Positions 28,617-38,342 of a DNA stretch of 64,000 nt are shown here, piece by piece. The stretch covers positions 18,324 to 82,323 of the forward strand of contig JAPLFD010000007.1 of NCBI GenBank assembly GCA_026390835.1, in the 5' to 3' direction. Source of the stretch: Sphingobacteriales bacterium (GTDB taxonomy: Bacteria; Bacteroidota; Bacteroidia; Sphingobacteriales; Sphingobacteriaceae). Both the position numbers and the translations under genes were made by a program. Under the pieces are notes generated by a model. That model had not been told where the DNA came from, searched no databases, and worked only from the letters and a program-made list of their open reading frames with translations. The number at the start of each line of letters is the position of its first letter. Within the stretch, counting starts at the first letter, position 1.

Positions 28617-28722
28617 CCTTCGACAAGCTCAGGATGACAACAAGAAAAGGAAATAGCTAGGGCCCGGCAGAACGGCGGGCCAGCGTAAAGGCCTGTGGGC
28701 AGAAGCATCGTTCTGCCTTGAG
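28617..28722 (+). repeat. Composite dispersed repeat, copy 1
   Basis: Two joined modules. Module A (28617-28639) is CCTTCGACAAGCTCAGGATG plus ACA. After 21 bp comes module B (28661-28722), starting GGCCCGGCAGAACGGCGGGC, with nested inverted repeats: GGCAGAACG at 28666-28674 against CGTTCTGCC at 28709-28717, and GGCCCG against CGGGCC. The same A-B composite occurs inverted at 43533-43640; module B matches at about 58 of 61 positions by hand alignment. It abuts the end of the 21-bp tandem array. Confidence 0.85.
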
Positions 28723-28762
28723 TTTCAAAAACGGTAAATTTTAGAAAACTTACCCGTTCGAA

Positions 28763-29605
28763 CTATTTTTTTTGTGCTTCAGCAATCAACTGCTGGTTCA
28801 ACACTACGTAATCCTGATTTTTCTCTGCTTCGGCTAAGTCAGTGGAACGCTTTGCAGATTCTATGGCTTCAGCTTTCAAACCCATTTTCAGTTGTATTTT
28901 AGCCTTCAAATGTTCCATCCAATAGGCTTTCGGGTTAGCAGAGGTAGCTTCCTGAATCCATCCATAGGCCTTATTGAGGTCTTTGTTCGTATCAAAATAA
29001 TAGTTGGCCGCTTGATAAAAAGGTTTAGAGGCACCTTGCATGGCTGCATCAATACCCGCCATTATTTTAGCATCCACATCGGTGGTAATTTTAACCGGCA
29101 CCAACGTTTTGTCCCAAATTAACTGCATTTCGCAGCTGTTGGCCATCACCTTTTCAAAGCCAATGCTAAAACTCTCTACAGGCGTATTCAAGGCTACAGG
29201 TTTTACCTGTACTCTCAATAAATCATCAGACTCTTGGTAGCCCATGGCTCCCCAAAGTTTGGTATTTTTGCTTATAATGATCGTCCACAAATCTTTACCA
29301 GGAATGCTGTACAAGGCATATTCTCCCGCAGGAACCAATTTACCTTCCAACATCACATCATCACCAAAAGTAAGCTTGCTGGGAGCGTTGGCACCTGTGC
29401 GCCATACCTGTCCGAAGGGAGTTTGGGTTCCGAATATTTTGCGGCCTTTCACATTTGGCCTAGAGTAGGTAAGCTTAATGCTGCTCAATCCAAAATCTTG
29501 TTGAACAGATTGCGTAGTACTAGCTGCTGGTAAGCGAAGTGCTTGTGCATTCGCTATGCCGGCCATGCTGATGAGGCCGATAAATAAGATGATGATTTTT
29601 TTCAT
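28763..29605 (-). CDS. DUF2911 domain exported protein
   Basis: A 280-residue exported protein (signal ending GIANAQA, about residues 1-22). The DUF2911 region spans about residues 25-175: LSSIKLTYSRPNVKGRKIFG, PFGQVWRTGANAPSKLTFGD, PAGEYALYSIPGKDLWTIII. The remaining ~100 residues are helical and TPR-like (FDTNKDLNKAYGWIQEATSA, LKAEAIESAKRSTDLA). The function of the family is not known. A TATATTTG box precedes the start, and the neighbouring repeat elements lie after its 3' end. Confidence 0.85.
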   Translation of the reverse strand: MKKIIILFIGLISMAGIANAQALRLPAASTTQSVQQDFGLSSIKLTYSRPNVKGRKIFGTQTPFGQVWRTGANAPSKLTFGDDVMLEGKLVPAGEYALYSIPGKDLWTIIISKNTKLWGAMGYQESDDLLRVQVKPVALNTPVESFSIGFEKVMANSCEMQLIWDKTLVPVKITTDVDAKIMAGIDAAMQGASKPFYQAANYYFDTNKDLNKAYGWIQEATSANPKAYWMEHLKAKIQLKMGLKAEAIESAKRSTDLAEAEKNQDYVVLNQQLIAEAQKK

Positions 29606-29619
29606 GGGGATGTTTTTTA

Positions 29620-29627
29620 CAAATATA
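29620..29627 (-). promoter_or_regulatory. Candidate -7 promoter box for the DUF2911 gene
   Basis: Minus-strand TATATTTG fits TAnnTTTG and ends 14 bp before the ATG. The -33 element is not clear. Confidence 0.45.
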
Positions 29628-29631
29628 GGGG

Positions 29632-30171
29632 CTAATTCTTTTGTTCTCGATTATTTTTTTGAGTATTCACCACCTGTTCGTGATGGTGTTTAACGTGATA
29701 GACGGTAAAGTAGAGCATTTCACGAATGCTTGTTTTGCCAATAAGTGGGTGCGGTAGAATATGATTGTCTAAATCGTCTTCGCTTAGTTTTGCAACCTTT
29801 TCAGTTAAGGAGGCTATTAGTTTCGCCAAATCCTTACTCAGTTTTTGTTTTTGATTTACGGTAACGCTTTTTGGAATGTACGGGCTACCTGCTTTTCCTC
29901 CCTTTTGCAGTACGTTTTGATAAGCCTTAACCAACTCTTCATAAGTTCTTTTTTCCCTGGGTTTCCCGAACAATAACCTCAAGATAAATGTAGGCAACAG
30001 CAAGGCCAAATTTACGGGCCGCACCGATAAACAAATGTGTTGCAGTTGCTGCCCAGCCGTCCATTTGGCATGATGGCTGACCAAAAACTCTTCATCAGTT
30101 AGGCTATTTATGTATTCAATAAATGCTTGATGATGGTTCTGTAGTTGTTCTATTAATTCTTGGCGTTTCAT
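29632..30171 (-). CDS. DinB-superfamily protein
   Basis: A 179-residue protein with the DinB/YfiT-like four-helix bundle pattern: QNHHQAFIEYINSLTDEEFL, KWTAGQQLQHICLSVRPVN, and the metal-type His cluster in YFTVYHVKHHHEQV at the C-terminus. Members include metal-dependent transferases (bacillithiol and similar) and proteins of unknown role; no substrate is inferred. I chose the ATG at 30171 because an in-frame extension would overlap the upstream DUF6624 gene by about 60 bp. With this start the gap to that gene is 13 bp, so the two are likely co-transcribed. Confidence 0.75.
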   Translation of the reverse strand: MKRQELIEQLQNHHQAFIEYINSLTDEEFLVSHHAKWTAGQQLQHICLSVRPVNLALLLPTFILRLLFGKPREKRTYEELVKAYQNVLQKGGKAGSPYIPKSVTVNQKQKLSKDLAKLIASLTEKVAKLSEDDLDNHILPHPLIGKTSIREMLYFTVYHVKHHHEQVVNTQKNNREQKN

Positions 30172-30184
30172 TTCTTGGTATCTT

Positions 30185-30784
30185 TTATTTACTCCACCCC
30201 ACATTTTTTTTCCAGTGCTCAATTTCCTGCCTTCTCTTTTCAAAGTCTTTCGGTGGAGTTTGATTTTCTTCTTTTGCTTGGTTTCTCAGTACTTCTGTTT
30301 GTTCTTCAAGTGTGTTAAGTCCAATAGATTTTCTTCTTTCATTTACTTTGCTTAAGTCGTCGAATAAATTAGGGCTTAATTCTCCGTTTTCGTCCCAATC
30401 AAATTGTGTTCCGTACAATTGTGGTTTCTCCTCAAATGCGGCTATTCGGTCGTTCAAATATGCTAAATTTTTCGGGTCTGCTTCATTTTCACTAACGGCT
30501 ATTTCCAATAGCTCTACACACTTCTTCATAAATGTAGGTTGTCCGATAGCATGTTGTATGACCAACCATGCCGCTTCGTTGGCTTCTATACCAACCTTAT
30601 CTATTGTCGGGTAACCAATGGTGTCTACTATGCCGTTTAGAATTTCAGCATTTTTAGTATGCAACTCCATCATTTCTTCGTTATACCCTTCGCCTAGTAG
30701 TCCACTCTGCACAAGTTTGTCTCTCAAAGTCAAATCCGCATTTTTCAATTCAATAATTCGTTCAGCAATGCTTTTATGCTTCAT
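30185..30784 (-). CDS. DUF6624 domain protein
   Basis: A 199-residue cytoplasmic protein. The central region (IVDTIGYPTIDKVGIEANEA, AAWLVIQHAIGQPTFMKKC, LAYLNDRIAAFEEKPQLYGT) matches my memory of the DUF6624 family, which is widespread but uncharacterised. N-terminal and C-terminal parts are charged helices (LTLRDKLVQSG; KDFEKRRQEIEHWKK). There is no signal peptide. It is followed by the DinB-like gene on the same strand after 13 bp. Upstream it is divergent from the starch operon. Confidence 0.75.
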   Translation of the reverse strand: MKHKSIAERIIELKNADLTLRDKLVQSGLLGEGYNEEMMELHTKNAEILNGIVDTIGYPTIDKVGIEANEAAWLVIQHAIGQPTFMKKCVELLEIAVSENEADPKNLAYLNDRIAAFEEKPQLYGTQFDWDENGELSPNLFDDLSKVNERRKSIGLNTLEEQTEVLRNQAKEENQTPPKDFEKRRQEIEHWKKNVGWSK

Positions 30785-30981
30785 TTTTTGGTCTTATTTT
30801 ATTCCGATGATTAACCTACTAAAATAGTCACACCCATATATCCTCAAAAACAGAATGTATGATGGACTATCTAAAGCCAATATAGCAGTATACACACCCT
30901 TTATCAACCTAAACTAATAAATTCACAGAGCCTTTCCAAAATCACATTTTAAACTTAAATTAGAGGCTCAATTATACACAC

Positions 30982-32838
30982 ATGAAAATTACAAAAACCA
31001 ACCTAATTTGCCTGTTACTGCTACTAACAAGTTCGGCTGTAGCTCAAATGTCTGCTTTAGAGCGTATAGAACCTGCCAATTGGTGGGTAGGTATGAAAAA
31101 CACCAAACTCCAGCTCATTGTACACGGCAACCAAATAGCAAGCCGAAACGTTCGCATCACCTATCCTGGAGTAACACTTTTAAAAACAAATAAAGTAGAA
31201 AACCCCAATTACCTCTTTCTTGATGTAGAAATTTCGCCAGCCACCCAGCCAGGAATATTTCCTATCCGTTTTGAGAAAAAAGGAGACAAAGCTATTGTTT
31301 CCAATTACGAGCTAAAGGCCCGCAATGTAAAGCAGGTAAAAGCCCAAGGCGTAACTACCAAAGATTTGATGTACCTCATTATGCCCGATCGTTTTGCCAA
31401 CGGCGATAAAACAAACGATATCGTAAAAGGCATGACCGAAACGACACTAAATAGAGATTCTATGTACCACCGTCATGGCGGCGATATTCAGGGTATCATC
31501 AACAACCTGGACTATTTACGAGATCTAGGCGTAACCGCCCTATGGATAAACCCATTGCTAACCAACGATCAGCCTAAAACTTCGTATCACGGTTATGCCA
31601 ATACCGAGAACTACCGCATTGACCCCCGTTACGGCACCAACGAACTCTATAAAAAACTCATCGACGAAATGCACAAACGAGGCATGAAAATGGTGAAAGA
31701 TTTGGTGCACAACCACTTAGGTAGCAGACATTGGACGGTGTTGGATTTACCTTCGAAAGATTGGTTAAACCAATGGCCAACCTTCACCCGCACCACCTAC
31801 CGCGAACAAACCCACTTCGATCCCTATGCTTCGGCAGCAGATAAAAAACAAATGGTAAAAGGCTGGTTCGATTTCCACATGCCCGATCCCAATCAGCAAA
31901 ACCCATACGTGCGCAATTACATTACACAAAGTCACATTTGGTGGGTAGAATATGCCGGGGTGGATGCTTTCCGTCTAGATACCTATGCCTACAACGATTT
32001 AGATTATATGGCCGAGTGGGCCAAAGCCATTAAAGCAGAATATCCAAATCTAAACTCCTTTGGCGAAACTTGGGTACAAGGAGTACCAAGCCAAACCTAT
32101 TTTACCGAAGGCAATGTAGTTAACCAAGGATTTGATAGCGGCCTCGATGGCGTAACTGATTTTCAAGCCTTATGGGGCATAAATGAAGCCCTTAATGGAA
32201 AATTCGGTTGGACCGATGGCGTTGTGCGTTTGTACAATACCCTTGCTTACGATTACCAATATAAAGACGCCACCAAAAATGTAGTCTTTTTAGATAACCA
32301 TGATCTAAATCGCTTCTACTCAGTAGTAAACGAAGATTTTTCGAAATACAAATCTGGCATCGCTTGGGTGCTAACCACCCGAGGCATTCCGCAGTTTTAT
32401 TACGGAAACGAAATTTTAATGACCGGCACCACCACACCTGATGGCAAAGTGCGCCTAGATTTTAAAGGTGGCTGGCCAGAAGACAAGGTGAATAAATTTA
32501 CTGCCGCCGGTCGTACCGAAAAAGAAAACGAAGCTTTTAATTATGTACGCAAATTGGCCAACTACCGCAAAAACAACGAGGTGTTGCAAACCGGTAAAAT
32601 GATGCAATTTGTGCCTCAAGATGGTGTATACGTATACTTCCGCTACAATGCCGATAACACCGTGATGATGCTGATGAACGGCGAAGAAAAAGAAGTAACC
32701 GTATCTACGGCTCGTTTTGCAGAACGCACCAGCGGTTTTACACAAGCGGTGAATGTAGCTACCGATGAGGTACTAGCGGATCTGAGCCAAATCAAAATAC
32801 CGGCAAAAACAACTTTAGTATTGGAGCTTAAAAAATAA
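30982..32838 (+). CDS. GH13 neopullulanase/cyclomaltodextrinase-type enzyme (SusA-like), exported
   Basis: A 618-residue exported (probably periplasmic) alpha-glucan hydrolase. Signal peptide about 1-21 (LLLLTSSAVAQ). An N-terminal beta-sandwich (IEPANWWVGMKNTKLQLIVH) of the cyclomaltodextrinase N-domain type is followed by the (beta/alpha)8 barrel with LVHNHLGSRHW, nucleophile D333 in VDAFRLDTYAYND, acid/base E362 in FGETW and D441 in LDNHDLNRF, all conserved. A C-terminal beta-domain ends the chain. Predicted to cut imported malto-oligosaccharides or pullulan to maltose/glucose units. It is the first gene of the plus-strand starch operon; pgmB follows after 1 bp. Confidence 0.9.
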   Translation: MKITKTNLICLLLLLTSSAVAQMSALERIEPANWWVGMKNTKLQLIVHGNQIASRNVRITYPGVTLLKTNKVENPNYLFLDVEISPATQPGIFPIRFEKKGDKAIVSNYELKARNVKQVKAQGVTTKDLMYLIMPDRFANGDKTNDIVKGMTETTLNRDSMYHRHGGDIQGIINNLDYLRDLGVTALWINPLLTNDQPKTSYHGYANTENYRIDPRYGTNELYKKLIDEMHKRGMKMVKDLVHNHLGSRHWTVLDLPSKDWLNQWPTFTRTTYREQTHFDPYASAADKKQMVKGWFDFHMPDPNQQNPYVRNYITQSHIWWVEYAGVDAFRLDTYAYNDLDYMAEWAKAIKAEYPNLNSFGETWVQGVPSQTYFTEGNVVNQGFDSGLDGVTDFQALWGINEALNGKFGWTDGVVRLYNTLAYDYQYKDATKNVVFLDNHDLNRFYSVVNEDFSKYKSGIAWVLTTRGIPQFYYGNEILMTGTTTPDGKVRLDFKGGWPEDKVNKFTAAGRTEKENEAFNYVRKLANYRKNNEVLQTGKMMQFVPQDGVYVYFRYNADNTVMMLMNGEEKEVTVSTARFAERTSGFTQAVNVATDEVLADLSQIKIPAKTTLVLELKK

Positions 32839-32839
32839 T

Positions 32840-33490
32840 ATGGCCAATATAAAAGCCCTTATTTTCGATTTAGACGGCGTAATCGTAGATACCGCCATTT
32901 ACCATTACAAAGCTTGGAAACGCCTGGCCAATCACCTTGGCTTCGATTTTACCGAAGAAGAGAATGAAAAGCTGAAAGGCGTCAGCCGAGTGCGTTCCTT
33001 AGAATTAATTTTAGAATGGGGAGGAGTTACTAAATCGGCAGAAGAGCAAAAACACTTAGCCGATTTAAAAAACTCGTGGTATGTAGACATGATTCAAGAA
33101 ATGCAGCCCGACGAAATTTTGCCCGGCGCCAAAGAATTTTTGGAAGCAGCCCGAGCAGCCGGCTTAAAAACCGCACTAGGCTCTGCCAGTAAAAATTCTG
33201 AAACCATTTTGCAAAAAGTAGGGCTTACCCACTTATTCGATGTGATAATTGATGGTAATAAAGTGAGCGCCTCTAAACCAGATCCGGAAGTATTTTTAAA
33301 AGGAGCCGAAGCCCTAGGCATAGCCCCAAAAAATTGCTTGGTATTTGAAGATGCCTTGGCTGGCGTGCAAGCAGCCCTAGCCGGCGGAATGAAAGTAATA
33401 GGCATTGGTACCGCCCAAAATTTGCCCGGAGCAAACGTGGTGGTAGCCGGCTTACACGAAGTAAGTATTGAATTAGTACAAACAGTATAA
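32840..33490 (+). CDS. pgmB: Beta-phosphoglucomutase
   Basis: Interconverts beta-D-glucose-1-phosphate and glucose-6-phosphate (cytoplasm). A 216-residue HAD-superfamily protein: nucleophile D10 and acid/base D12 in IFDLDGVIVDTAIYHYKAWK, the cap-domain block FTEEENEKLKGVSRVRSLE, motif II LGSASKN, and motif III/IV KPDPEVFL and CLVFEDALAGVQAA. The KGVSR pattern is typical of beta-PGM. It lies between the GH13 and GH65 genes, whose phosphorolysis product is its substrate, so the local pathway is coherent. Confidence 0.93.
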   Translation: MANIKALIFDLDGVIVDTAIYHYKAWKRLANHLGFDFTEEENEKLKGVSRVRSLELILEWGGVTKSAEEQKHLADLKNSWYVDMIQEMQPDEILPGAKEFLEAARAAGLKTALGSASKNSETILQKVGLTHLFDVIIDGNKVSASKPDPEVFLKGAEALGIAPKNCLVFEDALAGVQAALAGGMKVIGIGTAQNLPGANVVVAGLHEVSIELVQTV

Positions 33491-33525
33491 CAAAGAACAA
33501 GCCCTTGAGGCTTGGTGAATAAAGC

Positions 33526-35847
33526 ATGAAGAAGTATATCAAAATAGACGAGTGGAATATTATTGAAGAAGGATTCGATCCGCACTTAAACAAAATTTCG
33601 GAAAGTATTTTCAGTTTGGGCAATGGCCGTATGGGTCAACGTGCCAATTTCGAAGAAACCTATTCGGGCGAAACCTTGCCCGGAAATTATGTGGCCGGAG
33701 TATATTATCCCGATAAAACTCGTGTGGGTTGGTGGAAAAATGGCTATCCAGAATCATTCGCTAAAGTGCTTAATGCTGCCAATTGGATTGGTATAGAAAT
33801 TAAAATTGATTACGAAACCCTCGATTTAGACAACTGCAAAGTCACCGATTTTAAACGAGTGCTGAACATGAAAGAAGGCTACCTAGAACGTAGCTTCACT
33901 GCAGAATTAAAAAGCGGTAAAAAACTAAAAGTTAAGGCTACCCGTTTTTGCAGCATTGTAGACGACGAAGCTGGAGCCATTCGCTACAGCCTTACTCCGT
34001 TAAATTTCGATTCGGCGGTAACCATTACTCCATTTATAGATGGTGATGTGAAAAACCAAGACGCCAACTACGACGAGAAATTTTGGGATGAAGTACACAA
34101 GGAAACCCATCACGGCAGTGCTTACTTAAATCTAAGAACCAAAAAAACGGGTTTTCACGTGTGTACCGGAATGAAATTTGCTATTGAACAAAACGGCAAA
34201 ATTGTAGAATTCTCATCGGTACCTGTAGAACGAGAAAAATACGTGGCCAACAAAGTAACCTTATCGGTAAAAGAGAAACAAGAAACCGTTATTTACAAGT
34301 ATGCCGTAAACTTATCGTCAGAAAACCACGATAAAGAACTTTTGGTACACGAAACCAAAAAAGTAATTGAGCACATTAGCCAAAAAGGCTTTGCCCTCAT
34401 GCTCAAAGAACAAGCGCAAGCCTGGGCTGCCAAATGGGTAGAGAGTGATATTGTGATTGAAGGCGATGCCTCGGCACAACAAGGCATTCGTTTCAATATT
34501 TTCCAATTAAATCAAACCTATACCGGCGAAGATGCCCGCTTAAACATTGGTCCGAAAGGCTTTACCGGCGAAAAATATGGCGGTTCTACCTATTGGGATA
34601 CCGAGGCTTATTGTGTGCCTTTCTATCTAGCTACTGCCGATGAACAAGTGACTAAAAACCTCTTAATTTATCGCTACAAACAATTAGATAAAGCCATTGA
34701 GAACGCAAAAAAACTAGGATTTAAAAACGGTGCCGCCCTATACCCCATGGTAACCATGAACGGCGAAGAATGCCATAACGAATGGGAAATTACCTTCGAA
34801 GAAATTCACCGTAACGGCGCCATTGCTTTTGCTATTTACAATTACATCCGTTATACCGGCGATGCCCAGTATCTGAATGACTATGGTTTGGAGGTTTTGG
34901 TAGCCATTGCCCGTTTCTGGTCACAACGTGTAAATTGGAGTGCCGATAAATCGCAGTACGTAATGCTTGGCGTAACCGGCCCCAACGAATACGAAAATAA
35001 CGTAAACAACAACTGGTATACCAGCACCATAGCCACCTGGTGTATGGAATATGCTTTAGAAGCCTTAGCCACTGTAAAAGCCAGCGACGCTGCGAAATAT
35101 GCTGCTATTGTGAAGAAAATTCGTTTTAAAGAAGCCGAAGAATCGGAGCAATGGCAACACATTATTGATAACATGTACTACCCGGTTGATGAAAGATTGG
35201 GTGTGTTTTTACAGCAAGATGGATACTTAGACAAAGAACTTATTTTGGTAAAAGATTTGCCGGCAGAAGATCGTCCGTTAAACCAAAAATGGAGCTGGGA
35301 CCGCATTTTGCGTTCGTGCTACATTAAACAAGCCGATGTATTGCAAGGCTTATATTTCCTAGAAGATCGTTACGATTTAGAAACAATCCGTCGCAATTTC
35401 GATTTTTACGAACCACTTACCGTACACGAAAGCTCTTTATCGCCTTGTGTGCACGCTATTTTGGCTGCTAAATTGGGCGATGAAACTCGTGCCTACGAAT
35501 TTTACTTGCGTACCGCCCGTTTAGATTTAGACGATTACAACAACGATACCGAAGACGGTTGCCATACCACCTCCATGGCAGGTACCTGGATGAGTGTGGT
35601 TGAAGGTTTTGGCGGTATGCGTGTGCGTGATAATCAATTGCAATTCCACCCATTCTTGCCTGGTAAATGGGCATCTTTCTCCTTTAAAGTAGGATTTAGA
35701 GGCTCTTTACTCAATGTAAAAGTGAGCAAAGAAGGCGTACAAATTATCAATCAGTCTGATAAAGCGCTTTCGGTAAACGTATTTGATAAACACTACGACT
35801 TAGCGGGTAATGCCCAATTGATAGTAGAACATGCCCTTGCAAACTAA
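33526..35847 (+). CDS. GH65 maltose (or related disaccharide) phosphorylase
   Basis: A 773-residue cytoplasmic inverting phosphorylase: disaccharide plus phosphate gives glucose plus beta-glucose-1-phosphate. The N-terminal beta-sandwich opens IKIDEWNIIEEGFDPHLNKI with SEFRxS-like blocks (ISESIFSLGNGRMGQRANFE). The (alpha/alpha)6 catalytic barrel has GGSTYWDTEAYCVPFYL, ALYPMVTMNGEECHNEWEIT with FEEIHRNGA (region of the catalytic acid), QKWSWDRILRSCYIKQADVL and phosphate-site DGCHTTSMAGTWM. Maltose is the likely substrate because of the starch context, but kojibiose or trehalose specificity is not excluded. Its last 17 bp overlap the next gene. Confidence 0.9.
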   Translation: MKKYIKIDEWNIIEEGFDPHLNKISESIFSLGNGRMGQRANFEETYSGETLPGNYVAGVYYPDKTRVGWWKNGYPESFAKVLNAANWIGIEIKIDYETLDLDNCKVTDFKRVLNMKEGYLERSFTAELKSGKKLKVKATRFCSIVDDEAGAIRYSLTPLNFDSAVTITPFIDGDVKNQDANYDEKFWDEVHKETHHGSAYLNLRTKKTGFHVCTGMKFAIEQNGKIVEFSSVPVEREKYVANKVTLSVKEKQETVIYKYAVNLSSENHDKELLVHETKKVIEHISQKGFALMLKEQAQAWAAKWVESDIVIEGDASAQQGIRFNIFQLNQTYTGEDARLNIGPKGFTGEKYGGSTYWDTEAYCVPFYLATADEQVTKNLLIYRYKQLDKAIENAKKLGFKNGAALYPMVTMNGEECHNEWEITFEEIHRNGAIAFAIYNYIRYTGDAQYLNDYGLEVLVAIARFWSQRVNWSADKSQYVMLGVTGPNEYENNVNNNWYTSTIATWCMEYALEALATVKASDAAKYAAIVKKIRFKEAEESEQWQHIIDNMYYPVDERLGVFLQQDGYLDKELILVKDLPAEDRPLNQKWSWDRILRSCYIKQADVLQGLYFLEDRYDLETIRRNFDFYEPLTVHESSLSPCVHAILAAKLGDETRAYEFYLRTARLDLDDYNNDTEDGCHTTSMAGTWMSVVEGFGGMRVRDNQLQFHPFLPGKWASFSFKVGFRGSLLNVKVSKEGVQIINQSDKALSVNVFDKHYDLAGNAQLIVEHALAN

Positions 35848-36547
35848 AATAGCTGTTGTTGCCGGTGCCTCTCGGGGCATAGGCAGAGCCATTGCCACAC
35901 AGCTTGCTGCGGCAGGTGCTCAGGTGATTTTATTAGCTAGAAACCAAAGCGACTTAAACGAAGCGCTTGCCGAAATTACCCAAGAAGGTGGTTTGGCTGC
36001 CGCTTTTGGGTTAGATATTAGCGACGAACAAGCTGTGAAATCGGTTTTCCAGCAAATCACTCAGCAGTACAAACGCATCGATATCTTGGTGAACAACGCC
36101 GGTATTGGAGAGTTTTACCCGGTAAGTGAAACCTCGGCTAGCTTTTGGGATGAGGTGATGAATACCAACGTAAAAGGTACGTTTTTGTGTAGCAAAGAAG
36201 CGGTTATTCAAATGCAAAGGCAGGGGAGTGGACATATTGTAAGCATTGCTTCCGATGTAGCTAAACGCACTTTTGCCAACGGTGCTTTGTATTGTTCTAG
36301 CAAATATGCGCAAGATGCCTTTTCATCCGCCTTGCGCAAAGAAGTACGAAAAGACGGCATTAAAGTGAGTGTAGTTTACCCCGGTTTGGTAGATACCTAT
36401 TTCAATAATAGCCAACCTGGAAACCCTGAAAATGCCACAAATTTAAAACCTGAGGATATTGCTGCTTCAGTACTCCACATTCTAGCGGCACCTAAACATG
36501 TAGTTATAGATGAATTAATGATTCATCCCATTTCACAAGATTATTAG
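35831..36547 (+). CDS. SDR family NAD(P)-dependent oxidoreductase
   Basis: A 238-residue classical short-chain dehydrogenase. Nucleotide-binding GASRGIG (about 12-18), NNAG (88-91), catalytic Ser141, Tyr154 and Lys158 (YCSSK). It resembles ketoacyl reductases, but its placement in a starch operon with a 17-bp overlap of the GH65 gene suggests action on a sugar or derived metabolite; that is inference only. No signal peptide. The next GH13 gene starts 7 bp after the stop. Confidence 0.85.
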   Translation: MPLQTKIAVVAGASRGIGRAIATQLAAAGAQVILLARNQSDLNEALAEITQEGGLAAAFGLDISDEQAVKSVFQQITQQYKRIDILVNNAGIGEFYPVSETSASFWDEVMNTNVKGTFLCSKEAVIQMQRQGSGHIVSIASDVAKRTFANGALYCSSKYAQDAFSSALRKEVRKDGIKVSVVYPGLVDTYFNNSQPGNPENATNLKPEDIAASVLHILAAPKHVVIDELMIHPISQDY

Positions 36548-36554
36548 TCTAAAA

Positions 36555-38285
36555 ATGAAAAAAAGCACCCTATTCCTATCCCTTTTAGCATTTAGCTTAA
36601 CCGCTAAAGCCCAAGTAAACGAAGCTATAAGCAACCATAAATTGGTTATTTATCAATTGTTACCCCGATATTTTGGCAATACCAATGCCACCAATAAACT
36701 TTATGGTTCTAAAGAAGAAAATGGCGTAGGTAAATTCAACGATATTACGCCAAAGGCCTTGCAAGAACTCAAAAAACTAGGCATTAACTACGTGTGGTAT
36801 ACCGGAGTGGTAGAACACGCCACCATGACCGATTATACGGCCTACGGCATCAAGCAAGACGATCCCGATATAGTGAAAGGCAAAGCCGGCTCACCTTATG
36901 CCATTAAAGATTATTACGATGTAGACCCCGATTTAGCGGTAGACGTAAAAAATCGGATGGAAGAATACCAGAACCTGATAAATCGTACCCATTCCGAAGG
37001 CTTGAAAATGATCATGGATTTTATCCCCAATCACGTAGCCCGCACTTACCAATCGGATGCCAAACCAGCTGGAGTGATAGATTTTGGTGCCCAAGACGAT
37101 AAAACAAAGGCTTACAGTCCGCAGAACGATTATTATTACATCCCCGGAAAAAACTTTATAGTACCTGCCGGAACAGATGCTGGAGGTGCGCAATTTAGCC
37201 ATCCGCTAAAAGATGGAAAATTTGATGAAAACCCAGCTAAAGTAACCGGAAATAATGTTTTCTCAGAAAAACCAAGCATCGACGATTGGTACGAAACCAT
37301 GAAATTGAATTATGGCTACGATTTGCAAAACGGTAAAAATTATTTAGATCCTGTGCCACCCGTATGGATCAAAATGAGAGATATTTTGGTGTTCTGGGCG
37401 AATAAAGGAGTTGATGGTTTCCGTTGCGATGTGGCTGAGTTTGTACCCGTAGAATTTTGGCATTGGGTAATTCCGGAAGTGCGTAAAATTAATCCGAATA
37501 TGGTGTTTATTGCCGAGGCCTACGATCCGAGCAAATACGCAAACTATGTAAGCTACGGTGGTTTCAATTATATGTACGATAAAGTGGGTTTATACGATGC
37601 CTTAAAGCCTTTAATTAAAAACGAGCCCAATGCTACCGTAGCCGATATTCGCAAAGTTGTACAATCGCAAGAGGGTGGCCTTTCTAACCACATGTTACGC
37701 TTTTTAGAAAACCACGATGAAGAACGCCTAGCCTCAAAAGGCTTTGCGCAACAACCAGAGTTTGCCAAAGCAGCTATGGTAGTTTCCGCAACTTTGGGTA
37801 GTGGTCCAGTAATGATTTACTCGGGCCAAGAAGTAGGAGAGCAGGGCGCCGGTATAGAAGGCTTTGGCGACGATGATAACCGCAGCACCATTTTCGATTA
37901 TTGGGGCCAGCCTCAGCACCAGCAATGGCTTAACGGCGGTAAATTTGATGGAGGAGGTTTAACAGCTGCACAGAAAAATTTAAGAACCTTCTATCAGCAG
38001 CTATTAATGTTGGTTCAATCGAACAAAGCCATACAATCGGGTACATTTACGGACGTATCTGCAGAGTTAGGCCTAGGAAACACCACAATGGCGTATGTTC
38101 GTTCTACCGATTCCGAACGGGTTTTGGTTTTAGCCAATTTCAATCGGGCCCAAATTGTGAATATTGCGGCTAAAACGCTTCAGAAAATTACCAAACAAGC
38201 CAAGCTAAAAAATCTACTTACAACTAAACCTCAGCCTGCATCGGTAAAACTTTTGCCCAACCAAGCCTTGATTCTCAGTTTTTAA
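36555..38285 (+). CDS. GH13 alpha-amylase-family enzyme, exported
   Basis: A 576-residue enzyme with signal peptide (LLAFSLTAKAQ). The catalytic barrel begins LVIYQLLPRYFGNTN. Conserved regions: MDFIPNHVA (region I), nucleophile D292 in DGFRCDVAEF, acid/base E321 in FIAEAYD, and D388 in LENHDEERLAS. A short C-terminal beta domain ends LLPNQALILSF. It is soluble (no lipobox), so periplasmic alpha-glucan hydrolysis is likely. It differs clearly from the other two GH13 enzymes of the operon in domain content, lacking the cyclomaltodextrinase N-domain and CBM48. Confidence 0.9.
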   Translation: MKKSTLFLSLLAFSLTAKAQVNEAISNHKLVIYQLLPRYFGNTNATNKLYGSKEENGVGKFNDITPKALQELKKLGINYVWYTGVVEHATMTDYTAYGIKQDDPDIVKGKAGSPYAIKDYYDVDPDLAVDVKNRMEEYQNLINRTHSEGLKMIMDFIPNHVARTYQSDAKPAGVIDFGAQDDKTKAYSPQNDYYYIPGKNFIVPAGTDAGGAQFSHPLKDGKFDENPAKVTGNNVFSEKPSIDDWYETMKLNYGYDLQNGKNYLDPVPPVWIKMRDILVFWANKGVDGFRCDVAEFVPVEFWHWVIPEVRKINPNMVFIAEAYDPSKYANYVSYGGFNYMYDKVGLYDALKPLIKNEPNATVADIRKVVQSQEGGLSNHMLRFLENHDEERLASKGFAQQPEFAKAAMVVSATLGSGPVMIYSGQEVGEQGAGIEGFGDDDNRSTIFDYWGQPQHQQWLNGGKFDGGGLTAAQKNLRTFYQQLLMLVQSNKAIQSGTFTDVSAELGLGNTTMAYVRSTDSERVLVLANFNRAQIVNIAAKTLQKITKQAKLKNLLTTKPQPASVKLLPNQALILSF

Positions 38286-38342
38286 TGTAAATTTATAAAG
38301 CCTTTATACTAACCATATAATTTATAAACCTCAATACTAGTT

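Noticed and set aside
28349..28708. Long open frames on both strands through the 21-bp array, giving heptad-repeat peptides
   Set aside because: They exist because the unit length is a multiple of three and stop-free; several frames are open at once, there is no recognisable start context, and one frame runs into the dispersed repeat.
28617..28722. Insertion sequence
   Set aside because: No transposase-coding sequence is associated with either copy; the elements are about 105 bp and non-coding.
30928..30969. Short inverted repeat GAGCCT / AGGCTC upstream of the starch operon
   Set aside because: Only 6 bp with a 30-bp loop; expected by chance and not convincing as an operator.
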